A stretch of 64,000 nt of DNA from Beijerinckiaceae bacterium (GCA_004564215.1 CP024846.1:1984001-2048000), one strand, 5' to 3'; shown: positions 21,047 through 30,186, counted from the first letter of the stretch. A program made the numbers and translations. Notes: generated by a model from the sequence alone, not told the origin.

Positions 21047-21588
21047 TGTCCGAGGATCTCGACCAGACCGCCGCCGATTATGTGCTGGGCATTGCGCGCG
21101 GTGTCGAGCGCTCCGTAATCGAGTCTCGGCTTGAAAACGATGCGGCCCTGAAAGCCAGGGTGAACCTTTGGCAGGAAAAATTTGTCGCTCTCGATCTTGC
21201 GGCCGGCGAGCACCCCCTTCCCTCCGGGCTTTTCGACGCGATTATCGCCTCGGTTGACGCCGAGGCCAAGGAATTTCAAGGCACCTTGACGCGGCGCGCC
21301 GGCAGCGGGGTCTGGATCGAGATGTCGCCCGGCATAACTTATACGGTGCTATTCGAAGACAGCGTCGAGAAGCGGCGCTCAATTCTCATCCGTGCCTTGC
21401 CCGGAGCGACCTATGAATCGCATGCCCACGACAAGGGCTATGAAGAGTGTCTTGTCCTCGAAGGCGATCTGATCATGGGCGACTTAGCAATGTCGGCCGG
21501 GGATTTTCACGTCGCCGCCAAGGGCAGCACGCATCCAGCCGCCACAACCGTTTCGGGGTGTCTTCTTTATCTCTCGACCGCAATCTAG
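21046..21588 (+). CDS. Cupin-type anti-sigma factor (RskA-like N-terminus, ChrR-like C-terminus)
   Basis: 180 residues, cytoplasmic. The N-terminus (QTAADYVLGIARGVERSVIESRLENDAALKARVNLWQEKF) resembles the anti-sigma domain of RskA proteins, but no membrane helix follows. The C-terminal half is a cupin (SILIRALPGATYESHAHDKGYEECLVLEGDLIMGDLAMSAGDFHVAAKGSTHP) with His-x-His, Glu and a later His that could bind a metal, as in ChrR. It would bind the upstream ECF factor and release it on an oxidative or metal signal. ATG overlaps the sigma stop codon; its TAG stop is the first three bases of a dispersed repeat. Confidence 0.85.
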   Translation: MSEDLDQTAADYVLGIARGVERSVIESRLENDAALKARVNLWQEKFVALDLAAGEHPLPSGLFDAIIASVDAEAKEFQGTLTRRAGSGVWIEMSPGITYTVLFEDSVEKRRSILIRALPGATYESHAHDKGYEECLVLEGDLIMGDLAMSAGDFHVAAKGSTHPAATTVSGCLLYLSTAI

Positions 21589-21700
21589 AGCATGTTCCGA
21601 AAAAGTTGACCGACTTTTTCGATCAGAACATGCTCCAGCTCGTTGAACTTGAGCGATTCCTTTTCGATCAGATGATTCCATCTGATCGAAAAGCGCTCTA
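21586..21700 (+). repeat. 115-bp dispersed repeat (copy C)
   Basis: Full-length copy from TAGAGC to GCTCTA, oriented as copy B. The first three bases are the stop codon of the cupin anti-sigma gene. Confidence 0.9.
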
Positions 21701-21892
21701 GGCTTGGTCACAAGGACCAAGCTGAACGGTCAACCTGCTCTTGACGCAATCCCTCCAATCGGACGATCTGATTGTCTCGTAGACCAAAGCGTCGGTCCAT
21801 CTCAACAGGAACGGCTCCGGTTTCCTTCAGCCGTTTGCTTGGGGCTCGATCGACCATCGAGGCTTTTCATATTGCCGCATGAGCCGTCTCCC

Positions 21893-23548
21893 ATGCCAGT
21901 CGACGTCCTTTTCCTCTTTGCAGGAATGGGGACCGCGCTTCTCCTCGCCCTGGCGCTTATTACGCTGATCTATCGGCGCAGGGCCCGCCGCAAGCTTCAC
22001 GTCCCGGTTCCTTCGGGGCGACTTGGCGCTGTGACGAGCTTTGCCCTGGATCATCGGCGAGACCTTGTCGTGATTCGTCGCGACGATGTCGAAGATCTCA
22101 TTTTGATAGGGGGGCCGAACGACCTGACCATCGAATCGGACTTTATGAGCAGAGGTCCGTGGGAACCCGATGAGCCGGGCGAAGATGGGCTGGATCAGGA
22201 CAAGTCCGAAGCCCCGCTTGCATCGATCCGCCCCCGTTTCGAACTGGCGCAGCGGCTCTTGATCGGTCCGGGCCTGGTTCCGCTGGCCTTGCTGTCGGGT
22301 CTCGCGGGGGCAGGAGCAGGGTTGATTTGCGGACTTTTCCGGCTGGCGCTCGTACAGGCCGACCAGCTTCGCCTCGCTTTACCCGGCTGGTTGGCGGATC
22401 GGCCGCTTCTTGGCTGCACGCTGATGATCGTTGGCGCGGCGACGGCTGCCGGCTTCAGCGCCTGGCTGGTGCATCGTTTCAGTCAGAACGCCGCGGGGAG
22501 TGGCATTCCGCACGTCGAGGCGGTGTTGGGCGGCGAACTGCCGCCGGCTCCTTTCATTCTGATTCCCGTCAAATTCTTCGGGGGCCTTTTGGCGATCGGC
22601 GCTGGCCTTGCGCTGGGCCGCGAAGGTCCCTGCGTGCAAATGGGCGCAACCCTCGCGGAACGTCTTGGCCGGATTTTCGGTCGAAACCTCGCCGACTGCC
22701 GGTCATTGCTTGCGGCGGGCGCCGGTGCCGGTCTCGCGGCCGCGTTCAACGCACCCTTTGCCGGGTCTGCCTTCGTCCTGGAAGAACTCATTCGACGCTT
22801 TGAAACCCGCAACGCCATCGCCGCGCTCGGAGCATCCGGCAGCGCGATCATGGTCGTACGCTTACTCACCGGTCCAGCGCCCGACTTTGCCGTCGCGAAC
22901 ATCCCCTATCCGGCCCCGATCGATAATCTTTTGTGCATCGCCTTGGGCGTCGTCGCAGGACTGCTTGGGACTGTCTATAATCGCGTGCTTCTGGGCGCGC
23001 TTTCGATTGCGGACCGACTCGGGGCGTGGCCGGTCGAACTGCGCGCGGCCATCGTTGGGGCGGCAGTCGGCGCGCTAGCCTGGTTTGCACCGGGCCTCCC
23101 GGGAGGCGGCGATCTCCTTACGCAGCAAACGCTGAATGGTGCCGAGACGCTTGCGCTGCTCCCGCTCATTTATGTGCTTCGCCTGGTGCTGGGGGCCGCC
23201 TCCTACGCCGCCGGAACACCTGGAGGATTGTTCGCCCCTCTTCTCGCGTTAGGGGCGCAAATGGGATATTTGTTCGGCGGGCTGTTCGATCCCGGCGGGG
23301 TCGACTCCACTTCTCATGCGGTATCGTTTGCGCTGGTCGGCATGGCCGCCTTGTTTACCGCCGCCGTGCGGGCGCCGCTGACCGGCATGATTTTGGTCAC
23401 CGAGATGACCGATAATTCCCGGCTTCTCCTGCCGATGCTGGCGGCCTGCTTCTCGGCGATGGCGGTGGCGACCATGCTGCGCGAACCGCCGATCTACGAT
23501 TCACTGAAACAGCGGACTCCGGCGCTTTCCGAAAAGCGCGTGAGTTAA
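21893..23548 (+). CDS. ClC-family chloride channel/antiporter with N-terminal FliO-like domain
   Basis: 551 residues from ATG 21893. Residues 1-85 look like FliO: a membrane helix (LFLFAGMGTALLLALALITLIY), basic residues, then RRDLVVIRRDDVEDLILIGGPNDLTIE. After an acidic linker (~85-115) comes a complete ClC channel: GSGIPHVEA (202), GREGPCVQMG with gating Glu244, NAPFAG and Glu-Glu at 297-298 (proton-path Glu), and GTPGGLFAP (441). The position of the anion-coordinating Tyr (Y445 of E. coli ClC) reads Ser509 in MTDNSRLLLP. There are no CBS domains. The retained glutamates favour a Cl-/H+ antiporter. The start is uncertain (weak Shine-Dalgarno), but the fusion frame is continuous. No flagellar genes are nearby. 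Confidence 0.88.
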   Translation: MPVDVLFLFAGMGTALLLALALITLIYRRRARRKLHVPVPSGRLGAVTSFALDHRRDLVVIRRDDVEDLILIGGPNDLTIESDFMSRGPWEPDEPGEDGLDQDKSEAPLASIRPRFELAQRLLIGPGLVPLALLSGLAGAGAGLICGLFRLALVQADQLRLALPGWLADRPLLGCTLMIVGAATAAGFSAWLVHRFSQNAAGSGIPHVEAVLGGELPPAPFILIPVKFFGGLLAIGAGLALGREGPCVQMGATLAERLGRIFGRNLADCRSLLAAGAGAGLAAAFNAPFAGSAFVLEELIRRFETRNAIAALGASGSAIMVVRLLTGPAPDFAVANIPYPAPIDNLLCIALGVVAGLLGTVYNRVLLGALSIADRLGAWPVELRAAIVGAAVGALAWFAPGLPGGGDLLTQQTLNGAETLALLPLIYVLRLVLGAASYAAGTPGGLFAPLLALGAQMGYLFGGLFDPGGVDSTSHAVSFALVGMAALFTAAVRAPLTGMILVTEMTDNSRLLLPMLAACFSAMAVATMLREPPIYDSLKQRTPALSEKRVS

Positions 23549-23570
23549 TCGCGCGGGCTCTTCCACAAAC

Positions 23571-24344
23571 TCAAAGCCCGCTGAACCAATTATAGCCGTA
23601 GGTCTCCCAATAGCCGCCGTTAAAATCATTGCCGATCTCGATCTCCCCGATATGTTTCGGATTCTTGAAGCCGAGCTTGGTTGGAATTCGTAGCTTCATC
23701 GGGAACCCATATTTGCGCGGCAATACCTCTCCGTCGAACCAAAAGGTCAGCTGTGTCTGCGGATGAAGCGCCGTCGGCATGTCGATGCTCGTGACGAAAT
23801 TGTCGTCGCAACGGAAGGTCACATATTTGGCGCTAGTGTCGGCACTGATCCGCGCCAGAAACTCCGAAAAGCGCACACCGGTCCATTTGCCGATCGCGCT
23901 CCAGCCCTCGATGCAGATATGCCGGGTGATCTGCGTGAACCTCGGCAATGCGTATAGTTCATCGAGCGTCCAGGGTTTGTTGTTTTCGGCCAACCCGGTG
24001 ATGTCGAGATGAAAATCCGCTGGATCGATAATGGGGGCTTTGTCCTCCGAGTAATAGGCATTGAAGGGGAAAGGCCGGGTGATTGCGCTTTCCGGGTATT
24101 CGCGCGCGAGCTTGTTCGGATCGAACAGAAGCGCCTGCACCTTGTCGTTGAAGTCGGACATGGTCCGAAGCATTCGCTCGGCCGAAAAGCCATCGACAAC
24201 ATCGCAGCCCGAAAGCAGCGTCAGCGAACCAAGGCCAACAGCGTTGCGGATGAACAATCTGCGATTCGGCATATCGAGACGCCGCGCGACTTCCTTCATA
24301 ATTGTCTCGGCATCCTTGTCGCGCGGGCGGGTTTTCCCGAACAT
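23571..24344 (-). CDS. MsrP/YedY-like molybdopterin oxidoreductase, predicted Tat lipoprotein
   Basis: 257 residues of the sulfite-oxidase/MsrP fold. The N-terminus has a twin-arginine motif (RRLFIRN) before a hydrophobic stretch ending LLSGC47, a lipobox; so it is a probable Tat-exported lipoprotein. Cys144 in RHICIEGWSAIGKW is the likely molybdenum ligand. The C-terminal part (PMKLRIPTKLGFKNPKHIGEIEI ... YWETYGYNWFSGL) is typical of MsrP-like proteins. Last gene of an operon with a cytochrome b and a fasciclin protein, which would supply electrons. ATG at 24344 with GGGAG upstream. Substrate unknown (protein Met-sulfoxide or another S-oxide). Confidence 0.85.
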   Translation of the reverse strand: MFGKTRPRDKDAETIMKEVARRLDMPNRRLFIRNAVGLGSLTLLSGCDVVDGFSAERMLRTMSDFNDKVQALLFDPNKLAREYPESAITRPFPFNAYYSEDKAPIIDPADFHLDITGLAENNKPWTLDELYALPRFTQITRHICIEGWSAIGKWTGVRFSEFLARISADTSAKYVTFRCDDNFVTSIDMPTALHPQTQLTFWFDGEVLPRKYGFPMKLRIPTKLGFKNPKHIGEIEIGNDFNGGYWETYGYNWFSGL

Positions 24345-24361
24345 TTGTTGCTCCCAAAAAC

Positions 24362-24985
24362 TTACCGTCCGCCGATCATCGCCCGAAGACTTTTCGGAAC
24401 GGCCACGGCCATCACGACGTGAATGACGAGAAACAGAGCGATCGCGCACATCGCCAGAAAATGGATGATCCGGGCCTGGTCGAAATCCCCAAACATATTG
24501 GCGAGAAGTTGAAACTGCACCGGTTTCCAGATCGCCAGTCCGGTCAGAATTGCGACAAACCCCGCAAGGATGACGCCGCTATAAAGAAGCCTTTGCACGG
24601 AATTATAGATCGACAGATCATCATGTGAGAGCCGTCTCGAAACAGCCGCCCTTATATCGGCGACGACGTCAGAGGGACGGATCGGCCAGAACTTGCGTTT
24701 GAATCGTCCCGAACCGAATCCATACGCCACATAAATGAGGCCGCTGGTCATCAGCACCCACATGGCCGCGAAATGCCATTGCGTCGCGCCGCCGAGCCAG
24801 CCGCCAAGCGTGATCGCGCGCGAGACCTTGAAAGGCAGGGTCGGATAGGCATTGTGGATCTCCAATCCGCTCATGACCATGATGATGATCGCCGCCGCGT
24901 TGATCCAATGCGTGACCCGAACGATCAGCGGGTGAATGAGGGGACGCCGGGCGAGGGCGCCGGCAGTTGCCGCAGGCGAAGCCAT
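24362..24985 (-). CDS. Cytochrome b561/b6-type membrane protein
   Basis: 207 residues with about four membrane helices: PLIVRVTHWINAAAIIIMVMSGL, WHFAAMWVLMTSGLIYVAYG, YSGVILAGFVAILTGLAIW and RIIHFLAMCAIALFLVIHVVMA. Histidines in helices 1, 2 and 4 (THW, QWHF, IHF, IHV) are candidate heme ligands. It would pass electrons from quinol to the periplasmic molybdoenzyme encoded 17 bases downstream, in the way MsrQ serves MsrP, although it is not an MsrQ homologue by sequence style. ATG at 24985 has GGAGG 8 bases upstream. Confidence 0.85.
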   Translation of the reverse strand: MASPAATAGALARRPLIHPLIVRVTHWINAAAIIIMVMSGLEIHNAYPTLPFKVSRAITLGGWLGGATQWHFAAMWVLMTSGLIYVAYGFGSGRFKRKFWPIRPSDVVADIRAAVSRRLSHDDLSIYNSVQRLLYSGVILAGFVAILTGLAIWKPVQFQLLANMFGDFDQARIIHFLAMCAIALFLVIHVVMAVAVPKSLRAMIGGR

Positions 24986-25051
24986 GACATGAACCTCCAG
25001 AGGGGCAGGCCGGACCATTCCTGCTGGAATGATCCAGCCCGTTCAGCGCCT

Positions 25052-25624
25052 TCAGCTCTTCGGCAAGAGCACCATATCGATAACGTGGATGACGCCGTTC
25101 TTCTGGTTGACGTCGGCGATGGTCACGAATGATTTGTCGCCCTTGGAATCGATGATTTCGAGCCGGCGGCCGCTTTGCATCACGGTCAGCTCGTCGCCTT
25201 CGACCGTTTTGAACATGGCCTTGCCGCCACCGTCCTTGACCGCCGCGACGAAGTCTGCCGCGGAGACCTTTCCGGGAAGGACGTGATAGGTCAACACTGC
25301 GGCGAGCTTGCTTTTGTTTTCAGGCTTCAGGAGGGACTCAACGGTGCCCTTGGGAAGCTTGTCGAAAGCCTTGTTCACCGGCGCGAACACGGTGAAGGGT
25401 CCATCGCTTTGCAAAGTGTCGACGAGACCCGCTGCCTTGACGGCAGCCACAAGTGTCGTGTGGTCCTTGGAATTGACGGCATTCTCAATGATATTTTTGG
25501 AGGGATACATGGGTGCGCCGCCGACTTCCACGGTCATTTCCGCGAAGGCGGGGGAAAGCGCGGTGCCGCCCAGCGCGGCAAAGGCCACGGACGCGGCAAA
25601 AACAGCATTGCGAAATCTGAACAT
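25052..25624 (-). CDS. Secreted fasciclin (FAS1) domain protein
   Basis: 190 residues: signal peptide (RNAVFAASVAFAALGGTALSPAFA), then a single FAS1 domain with the characteristic VDTLQSDGPFTVFAPVNKAFDKLP, LTYHVLPGKVSAADF and NGVIHVIDMVLLP. Such single-domain proteins are periplasmic or surface proteins for adhesion or protein contacts. First gene of the operon with a cytochrome b and an MsrP-like enzyme, suggesting it may dock that redox pair. ATG at 25624 with GGAG at 7-base spacing. Confidence 0.9.
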   Translation of the reverse strand: MFRFRNAVFAASVAFAALGGTALSPAFAEMTVEVGGAPMYPSKNIIENAVNSKDHTTLVAAVKAAGLVDTLQSDGPFTVFAPVNKAFDKLPKGTVESLLKPENKSKLAAVLTYHVLPGKVSAADFVAAVKDGGGKAMFKTVEGDELTVMQSGRRLEIIDSKGDKSFVTIADVNQKNGVIHVIDMVLLPKS

Positions 25625-26053
25625 GAAATTCTCCATCTAAGCTGATGACCGCCTAACCGGCGGGGAGTAAACGAGCGCCGGCCGACAATTCGTCCGTTCC
25701 AGTCTCGCTGCCGACAATTACAGGCGGGCATCGGCAAAAGTTGCGGGCGCTCGTTTGGGCCCAAGGCTATTGTGCCTTTTCGCACGCGGACTGGAGCGCC
25801 GTGTGAGCGGGGCGTGGTTCGCAACTCGCGGCGCGATGGGGAATTAGAGATATGCCGGGCTGCGCGGCAAAGTGTCTGCTATTGCCGCAAATCCCTCTAT
25901 TTCCTAGCTCTCGCGCGCTCTATCTGGCATAATAAATGCTTGCTTATCCATTGAACGCGCCCGCCCGTTCAGGCCCTGCTTGAGGCCCATCGGTTAGCCC
26001 CCTGACCGCTGGTTCGACTTTATTCGCTTGGCCCTCTCATTTCGCGTGGTCCC
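25625..26053. other. Intergenic region between divergent operons
   Basis: 429 bases without a convincing gene. TGGCATAATAAATGCT (25925-25940) has the GG and GC pairs at the spacing of a sigma54 -24/-12 promoter, with mismatches elsewhere; it reads toward the ATP-grasp gene. Otherwise no recognised element. Confidence 0.3.
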
Positions 26054-27598
26054 ATGCAAAATCACATTGTCGAACAAGGCAAAGCCTCCGCCCCCTGGCC
26101 CGAAACGCGATCCGGGCAACCGCCAAAGTCCCGCTGTTTCGATGAAATGACGTTGAGCGACGGCGCCATTCGGCCGGTCTATAGCAAGGTCGCAAGTTGG
26201 CTGGCGGCAACGCCCGCCGAAGTTTTGGCTTCGCGCCGCTCTCAAGCGGAATTGTTGTTTCGGCGCATCGGCATCACCTTCGCGGTCTATGGCGAGGAAG
26301 AGAAAAACGGCGGCGAACGGCTGATCCCCTTCGATATCATTCCCCGCATGATGCTGCGCTCGGAATGGTCGCATCTCGAAGCCGGGCTTGTGCAAAGGGT
26401 GAAGGCCCTCAATCTGTTTCTTGCCGATATTTACGGCGCCCAGGAGATTATCAAGGCCGGCCGGATACCGGCCGACCTCGTCGCGCGCAATGCCGAATTC
26501 CGGCCGGAAATGGTCGGCTGGCACGTGCCGCACGATATTTACGTTCATATCGCCGGCATCGATGTGGTCCGCACCGGCGAAAATGATTTTTACGTTTTGG
26601 AGGACAACGTCCGCACCCCGTCCGGCGTCTCCTATATGTTGGAGAACCGCGAGGTCATGATGCGTCTAGCGCCGGACCTGTTCGCAGAACATCGGGTGGC
26701 GCCGGTGGAGAATTATCCGGACGCTTTGCTCGCGTCCTTGCGGTCGGTAGCACCTGCCCCGGCCGGCGGCGAGCCGACAACCGTGGTCATGACTCCGGGG
26801 CGCTTCAACTCCGCCTATTACGAACATTCCTTTCTGGCGGATAAGCTCGGGGTGGAACTCGTCGAAGGCGGCGATCTTTTCGTCGAGGACGAGATCGTCT
26901 ACATGCGCACCACACAAGGCGCAAAAAGGGTCGATGTCATTTACCGGCGGATCGACGACAGCTTCCTCGATCCGGAGGTGTTCAAACCGGAGTCGGTGAT
27001 CGGTGTCGCTGGCTTGATGCGCGCCTATCGGGCCGGCAATGTGACGATTGCCAATGCCGTCGGCACCGGCATCGCCGACGACAAGGCGATCTATACCTAT
27101 GTGCCGGAGATCATCAATTTCTATCTCGGCGAAAAAGCCATTTTGAAAAATGTGCCGACCTGGCGTTGTCGCGAGCCCGAGTCCTTGCGCTATGTGCAGG
27201 AGCATCTCGCCGAACTTGTGGTGAAGGAAGTCAACGGGTCGGGCGGCTATGGCATGCTGGTCGGTCCGCACGCAACAAAGGCTGACTGCGAGCTTTTCGC
27301 TGCAAAACTCGCTCAGGATCCGGATAATTTCATCGCCCAGCCGACTCTCGCGCTGTCAACAAGCCCGACTTTCTTCGACGCCGGCATCGCTTCGCGTCAT
27401 GTCGATTTGCGGCCGTTCGTCCTAACGAGCGCCAACGGCGTGCGGGTGATGCCGGGCGGCTTGACCCGCGTGGCCCTGAAGGAAAACTCGCTCGTGGTCA
27501 ATTCCAGTCAGGGCGGCGGGACAAAGGACACTTGGATCGTTGAAGATTCCATCTTTGATGAGGTTCAGCCTTTGCAAAGCCAAACTCAGGTGACATGA
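26054..27598 (+). CDS. Circularly permuted ATP-grasp type 2 protein
   Basis: 514 residues of the DUF404/DUF407 type. Diagnostic stretches: FDIIPRMMLRSEWSHLEAGLVQRVKALNLFLADIYGAQEIIKAG, NDFYVLEDNVRTPSGVSYMLENR, MTPGRFNSAYYEHSFLA, VDVIYRRIDDSFLDP, KEVNGSGGYGMLVGP and RHVDLRPFVL. Predicted to ligate carboxylates to amines with ATP; no substrate is established. It precedes an alpha-E protein gene (gap 130 bases), a fixed pairing across bacteria, often with a transglutaminase-like protein that is not present here. Confidence 0.92.
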   Translation: MQNHIVEQGKASAPWPETRSGQPPKSRCFDEMTLSDGAIRPVYSKVASWLAATPAEVLASRRSQAELLFRRIGITFAVYGEEEKNGGERLIPFDIIPRMMLRSEWSHLEAGLVQRVKALNLFLADIYGAQEIIKAGRIPADLVARNAEFRPEMVGWHVPHDIYVHIAGIDVVRTGENDFYVLEDNVRTPSGVSYMLENREVMMRLAPDLFAEHRVAPVENYPDALLASLRSVAPAPAGGEPTTVVMTPGRFNSAYYEHSFLADKLGVELVEGGDLFVEDEIVYMRTTQGAKRVDVIYRRIDDSFLDPEVFKPESVIGVAGLMRAYRAGNVTIANAVGTGIADDKAIYTYVPEIINFYLGEKAILKNVPTWRCREPESLRYVQEHLAELVVKEVNGSGGYGMLVGPHATKADCELFAAKLAQDPDNFIAQPTLALSTSPTFFDAGIASRHVDLRPFVLTSANGVRVMPGGLTRVALKENSLVVNSSQGGGTKDTWIVEDSIFDEVQPLQSQTQVT

Positions 27599-27728
27599 TC
27601 CGCTGATAGCCTGCCGGAGTCATCCCCACTTGCATGCGTCCATCCGAAGGCCCAGCGATGTAAGCCCGCGCATGATTTTGGCGGCTAAGCCCCCGGTCCT
27701 TTTGCGGTTCATGTGTTAGAGGCAGGCA

Positions 27729-28688
27729 ATGCTATCACGCACCGCGGACAATCTTTATTGGCTCGCACGCTATGTTGAACGCGCCGATTTCCTGGCCCGC
27801 ATCATCAAGGCGGCGCAACGCCTGGCGACCTTGCCCGCGAGCTATTCGGGAACCGGCACCGAATGGGAAAGCGCTCTTGAATCCTCCGGCGCGGCTGAGG
27901 GTTTCCGGGCTTCGAGAGGTGCCGCGGAAGAAGCGAGCGTCATCGACTATCTTTCCTTCGCGCCCGACAATCCCTCATCGATCTGCAATTGCCTGAAATT
28001 TGCTCGCGCCAATGCGCGGGCGGTGCGCACCGCGTTGACCTCCGAGATGTGGGAGGCGATCAACGGGGCCTGGATCGAGCTTGGACGATTCGAGACAGGC
28101 AATAGCGGTTCGGGCCGCTACAACCGGGAGGAACTGTCGCGTTTTTTCGAACTGGTCAAAAAGACGTCGCTTGATTACGACGGTTCGGTCGACAGAACCA
28201 TGCTGCGCAACGACGCCTATTGGTTTTCCAAGGTCGGCCTCTACATTGAGCGCGCCGACAATACCGCCCGGATTTTGGACGTTAAATATCACGTGCTCTT
28301 GCCGGAGCATGAGGCCGTCGGGGGCTCCCTCGACTATTTTCAATGGTCGGCAATTCTGCGGGCCGTATCCTCGCTCACGGCCTATCATTGGGTGTACAGG
28401 GAAAGCGTCAAACCGTGGCTGATTGCCGATCTCCTAATCCTGAAGAAGGAGATGCCGCGATCCCTGATTGCTTGCTACGATAATATCGTCCATTTCCTGG
28501 ATGCGATCGGGACCGCCTATGGCAGCGCCGGAGCCTCCCAAAAACAGGCCCACGAGGTGATGGCGCGGCTTGCCAACGCAACAACGAAGGAGATTTTCAA
28601 GATCGGCCTGCACGAATTCATCACCTCTTTCGTGGAGGACAATGATCGACTCGGACGAACCATCAACGAGCAATATTTATTGTACTAA
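27729..28688 (+). CDS. Alpha-E domain protein (DUF403)
   Basis: 319 residues, all-helical. Hallmarks: MLSRTADNLYWLARYVERADFLARIIKAAQRL, MLRNDAYWFSKVGLYIERADNTARILDVKYH and HEFITSFVEDNDRLGRTINEQYLLY. The conserved Glu/Arg-Ala-Asp repeats define the family. Partner of the circularly permuted ATP-grasp protein upstream; probably binds its product or substrate. Biochemical role unproven. Confidence 0.92.
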   Translation: MLSRTADNLYWLARYVERADFLARIIKAAQRLATLPASYSGTGTEWESALESSGAAEGFRASRGAAEEASVIDYLSFAPDNPSSICNCLKFARANARAVRTALTSEMWEAINGAWIELGRFETGNSGSGRYNREELSRFFELVKKTSLDYDGSVDRTMLRNDAYWFSKVGLYIERADNTARILDVKYHVLLPEHEAVGGSLDYFQWSAILRAVSSLTAYHWVYRESVKPWLIADLLILKKEMPRSLIACYDNIVHFLDAIGTAYGSAGASQKQAHEVMARLANATTKEIFKIGLHEFITSFVEDNDRLGRTINEQYLLY

Positions 28689-28999
28689 AAGTTGTTTTGA
28701 AATGAGGTCGGAATCCGGCCGAAACTTTGATAGCTTTAACCAATGGATTGACAAGCGTGTGCGGGACGCCAAGCCCGCGGGATCCCCGGCCAAGAAACTT
28801 GATAAATATGGAATAATATAATAAAATTATCGACTAATTCCTACCTCGGGAAAGCGAGGCTGCTTCTCTTAAAGCCTGGTGCATTCCCGCTCACGGCGGT
28901 TATTTCCTTCTGTTGCAGTCCGATTTGGCGGCAGGACAGGGTCCAAGGTGCGTTAGCAAACGTCTGGTCGCTACGCGGTCTGCTCTTGTAGTCCAAACT
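28689..28999. other. Intergenic region, partly AT-rich
   Basis: 311 bases with no protein-like frame. An AT-rich stretch at ~28801-28835 could be promoter DNA. A dispersed repeat begins at 29000. Confidence 0.4.
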
Positions 29000-29114
29000 T
29001 AGAGCGCTTCCCGATCGGATGGAGTCATCTGATCAAAAAGGAAACGCTCAAGTTCAACGAGTTGGAGCATGTTCCGATCGAAAAAGTCGGTCAAGTTTTT
29101 CGGAACATGCTCTA
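29000..29114 (-). repeat. 115-bp dispersed repeat (copy D)
   Basis: Full-length copy in inverted orientation relative to B and C. It lies 44 bases upstream of galE. This is the only full-length copy here whose TAG edge is not used as a stop codon. Confidence 0.9.
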
Positions 29115-29157
29115 GAGCGCATTTTCGGAATTCCATTCGACAGCTTAGGCAGCGCAC

Positions 29158-30186
29158 ATGGCGGTTTTAGTAACCGGTGGAGCAGGGTATATCGGCGGTC
29201 ACATGGTGCTCGCCTTGCTCGATATTGGCGAGAAAGTGGTTGTCCTTGATGATTTGTCTACCGGCTTCCGCTGGGCGGTTCCGGAATCCGTAAAACTCGT
29301 CGTCGGTGATTTTGGCGACACGGCGCTCGTCAGGCGGATCATTGCCGAGGATCAAATCGACGCAATTGCGCATTTTGCGGCCAAGATCATAGTGCCGGAA
29401 TCGGTCTCCGATCCGCTTCTCTATTACCTCAACAATACCGCCAAGGCGCGTAACCTTTTGGAATGCGCGGTCGCGGGCAAAATCAAGCATTTCGTGTTTT
29501 CTTCGACCGCTGCGGTCTATGGAGAGCCAACGGTCGACCCGATCCCGGAGACGCTGGCCCTTGCTCCGATCAATCCTTACGGCCGCTCGAAGCTGATGAC
29601 CGAATGGATGTTGCAAGATGTCGCCAAGGCCCATGGATTGAAATTCGCGATCCTGCGCTATTTCAACGTTGCCGGGGCCGACCCCAAACGGCGGCTCGGT
29701 CAGTCTTCGCCGCAGGCGACGCATCTCATCAAGGTCGCGGTGCAAGCGGCATTGGGCTATCGCCCAGGACTCGACATCTTCGGGCTCGATTATCCGACGA
29801 GAGACGGATCCTGCGTCCGTGACTTTATTCAGGTCACCGATCTGGTCGATGCCCATGTCACGGCGCTCGACTATTTGAGAAAGGGCGGCGAAAGTTTCAT
29901 TTGCAATTGCGGCTACGGCAGGGGTCTTTCGGTGCTCGAAGTCGTCAATGCCGTCAAACAGGTGGCGGGAACAGATTTCAAGGTCCGGCTGTCCGCACGG
30001 CGTCCGGGTGACCCGGCCTCGCTCGTGGCCAACTCGCAGCGGATCAGGGAATTGCTCGGCTGGAAGCCGAAGTATGACGATCTCTCGACAATGATCAGCC
30101 AAGCGCTCGATTGGGAACGGCGTCTGCACAAACGCCCCCTCGCGAACGAGCACGCGGCGGCGTTGGAGTCGATGGAGCGGATTTAG
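29158..30186 (+). CDS. galE: UDP-glucose 4-epimerase
   Basis: 342 residues of the extended SDR family. NAD-binding motif VTGGAGYIGGH at the N-terminus; FSSTAAVYGEP and the catalytic YGRSK Tyr/Lys; RYFNVAGADPKRRLGQ and the late RPGDPASLVANS typical of GalE. It interconverts UDP-glucose and UDP-galactose in the cytoplasm for exopolysaccharide or LPS precursors. Stands alone, not in a polysaccharide cluster. Confidence 0.92.
   Translation: MAVLVTGGAGYIGGHMVLALLDIGEKVVVLDDLSTGFRWAVPESVKLVVGDFGDTALVRRIIAEDQIDAIAHFAAKIIVPESVSDPLLYYLNNTAKARNLLECAVAGKIKHFVFSSTAAVYGEPTVDPIPETLALAPINPYGRSKLMTEWMLQDVAKAHGLKFAILRYFNVAGADPKRRLGQSSPQATHLIKVAVQAALGYRPGLDIFGLDYPTRDGSCVRDFIQVTDLVDAHVTALDYLRKGGESFICNCGYGRGLSVLEVVNAVKQVAGTDFKVRLSARRPGDPASLVANSQRIRELLGWKPKYDDLSTMISQALDWERRLHKRPLANEHAAALESMERI

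Noticed and set aside
28690..28821. Extension of an out-of-frame reading beyond the alpha-E gene
   Set aside because: It starts inside the alpha-E gene in another frame and shows no conserved residues.
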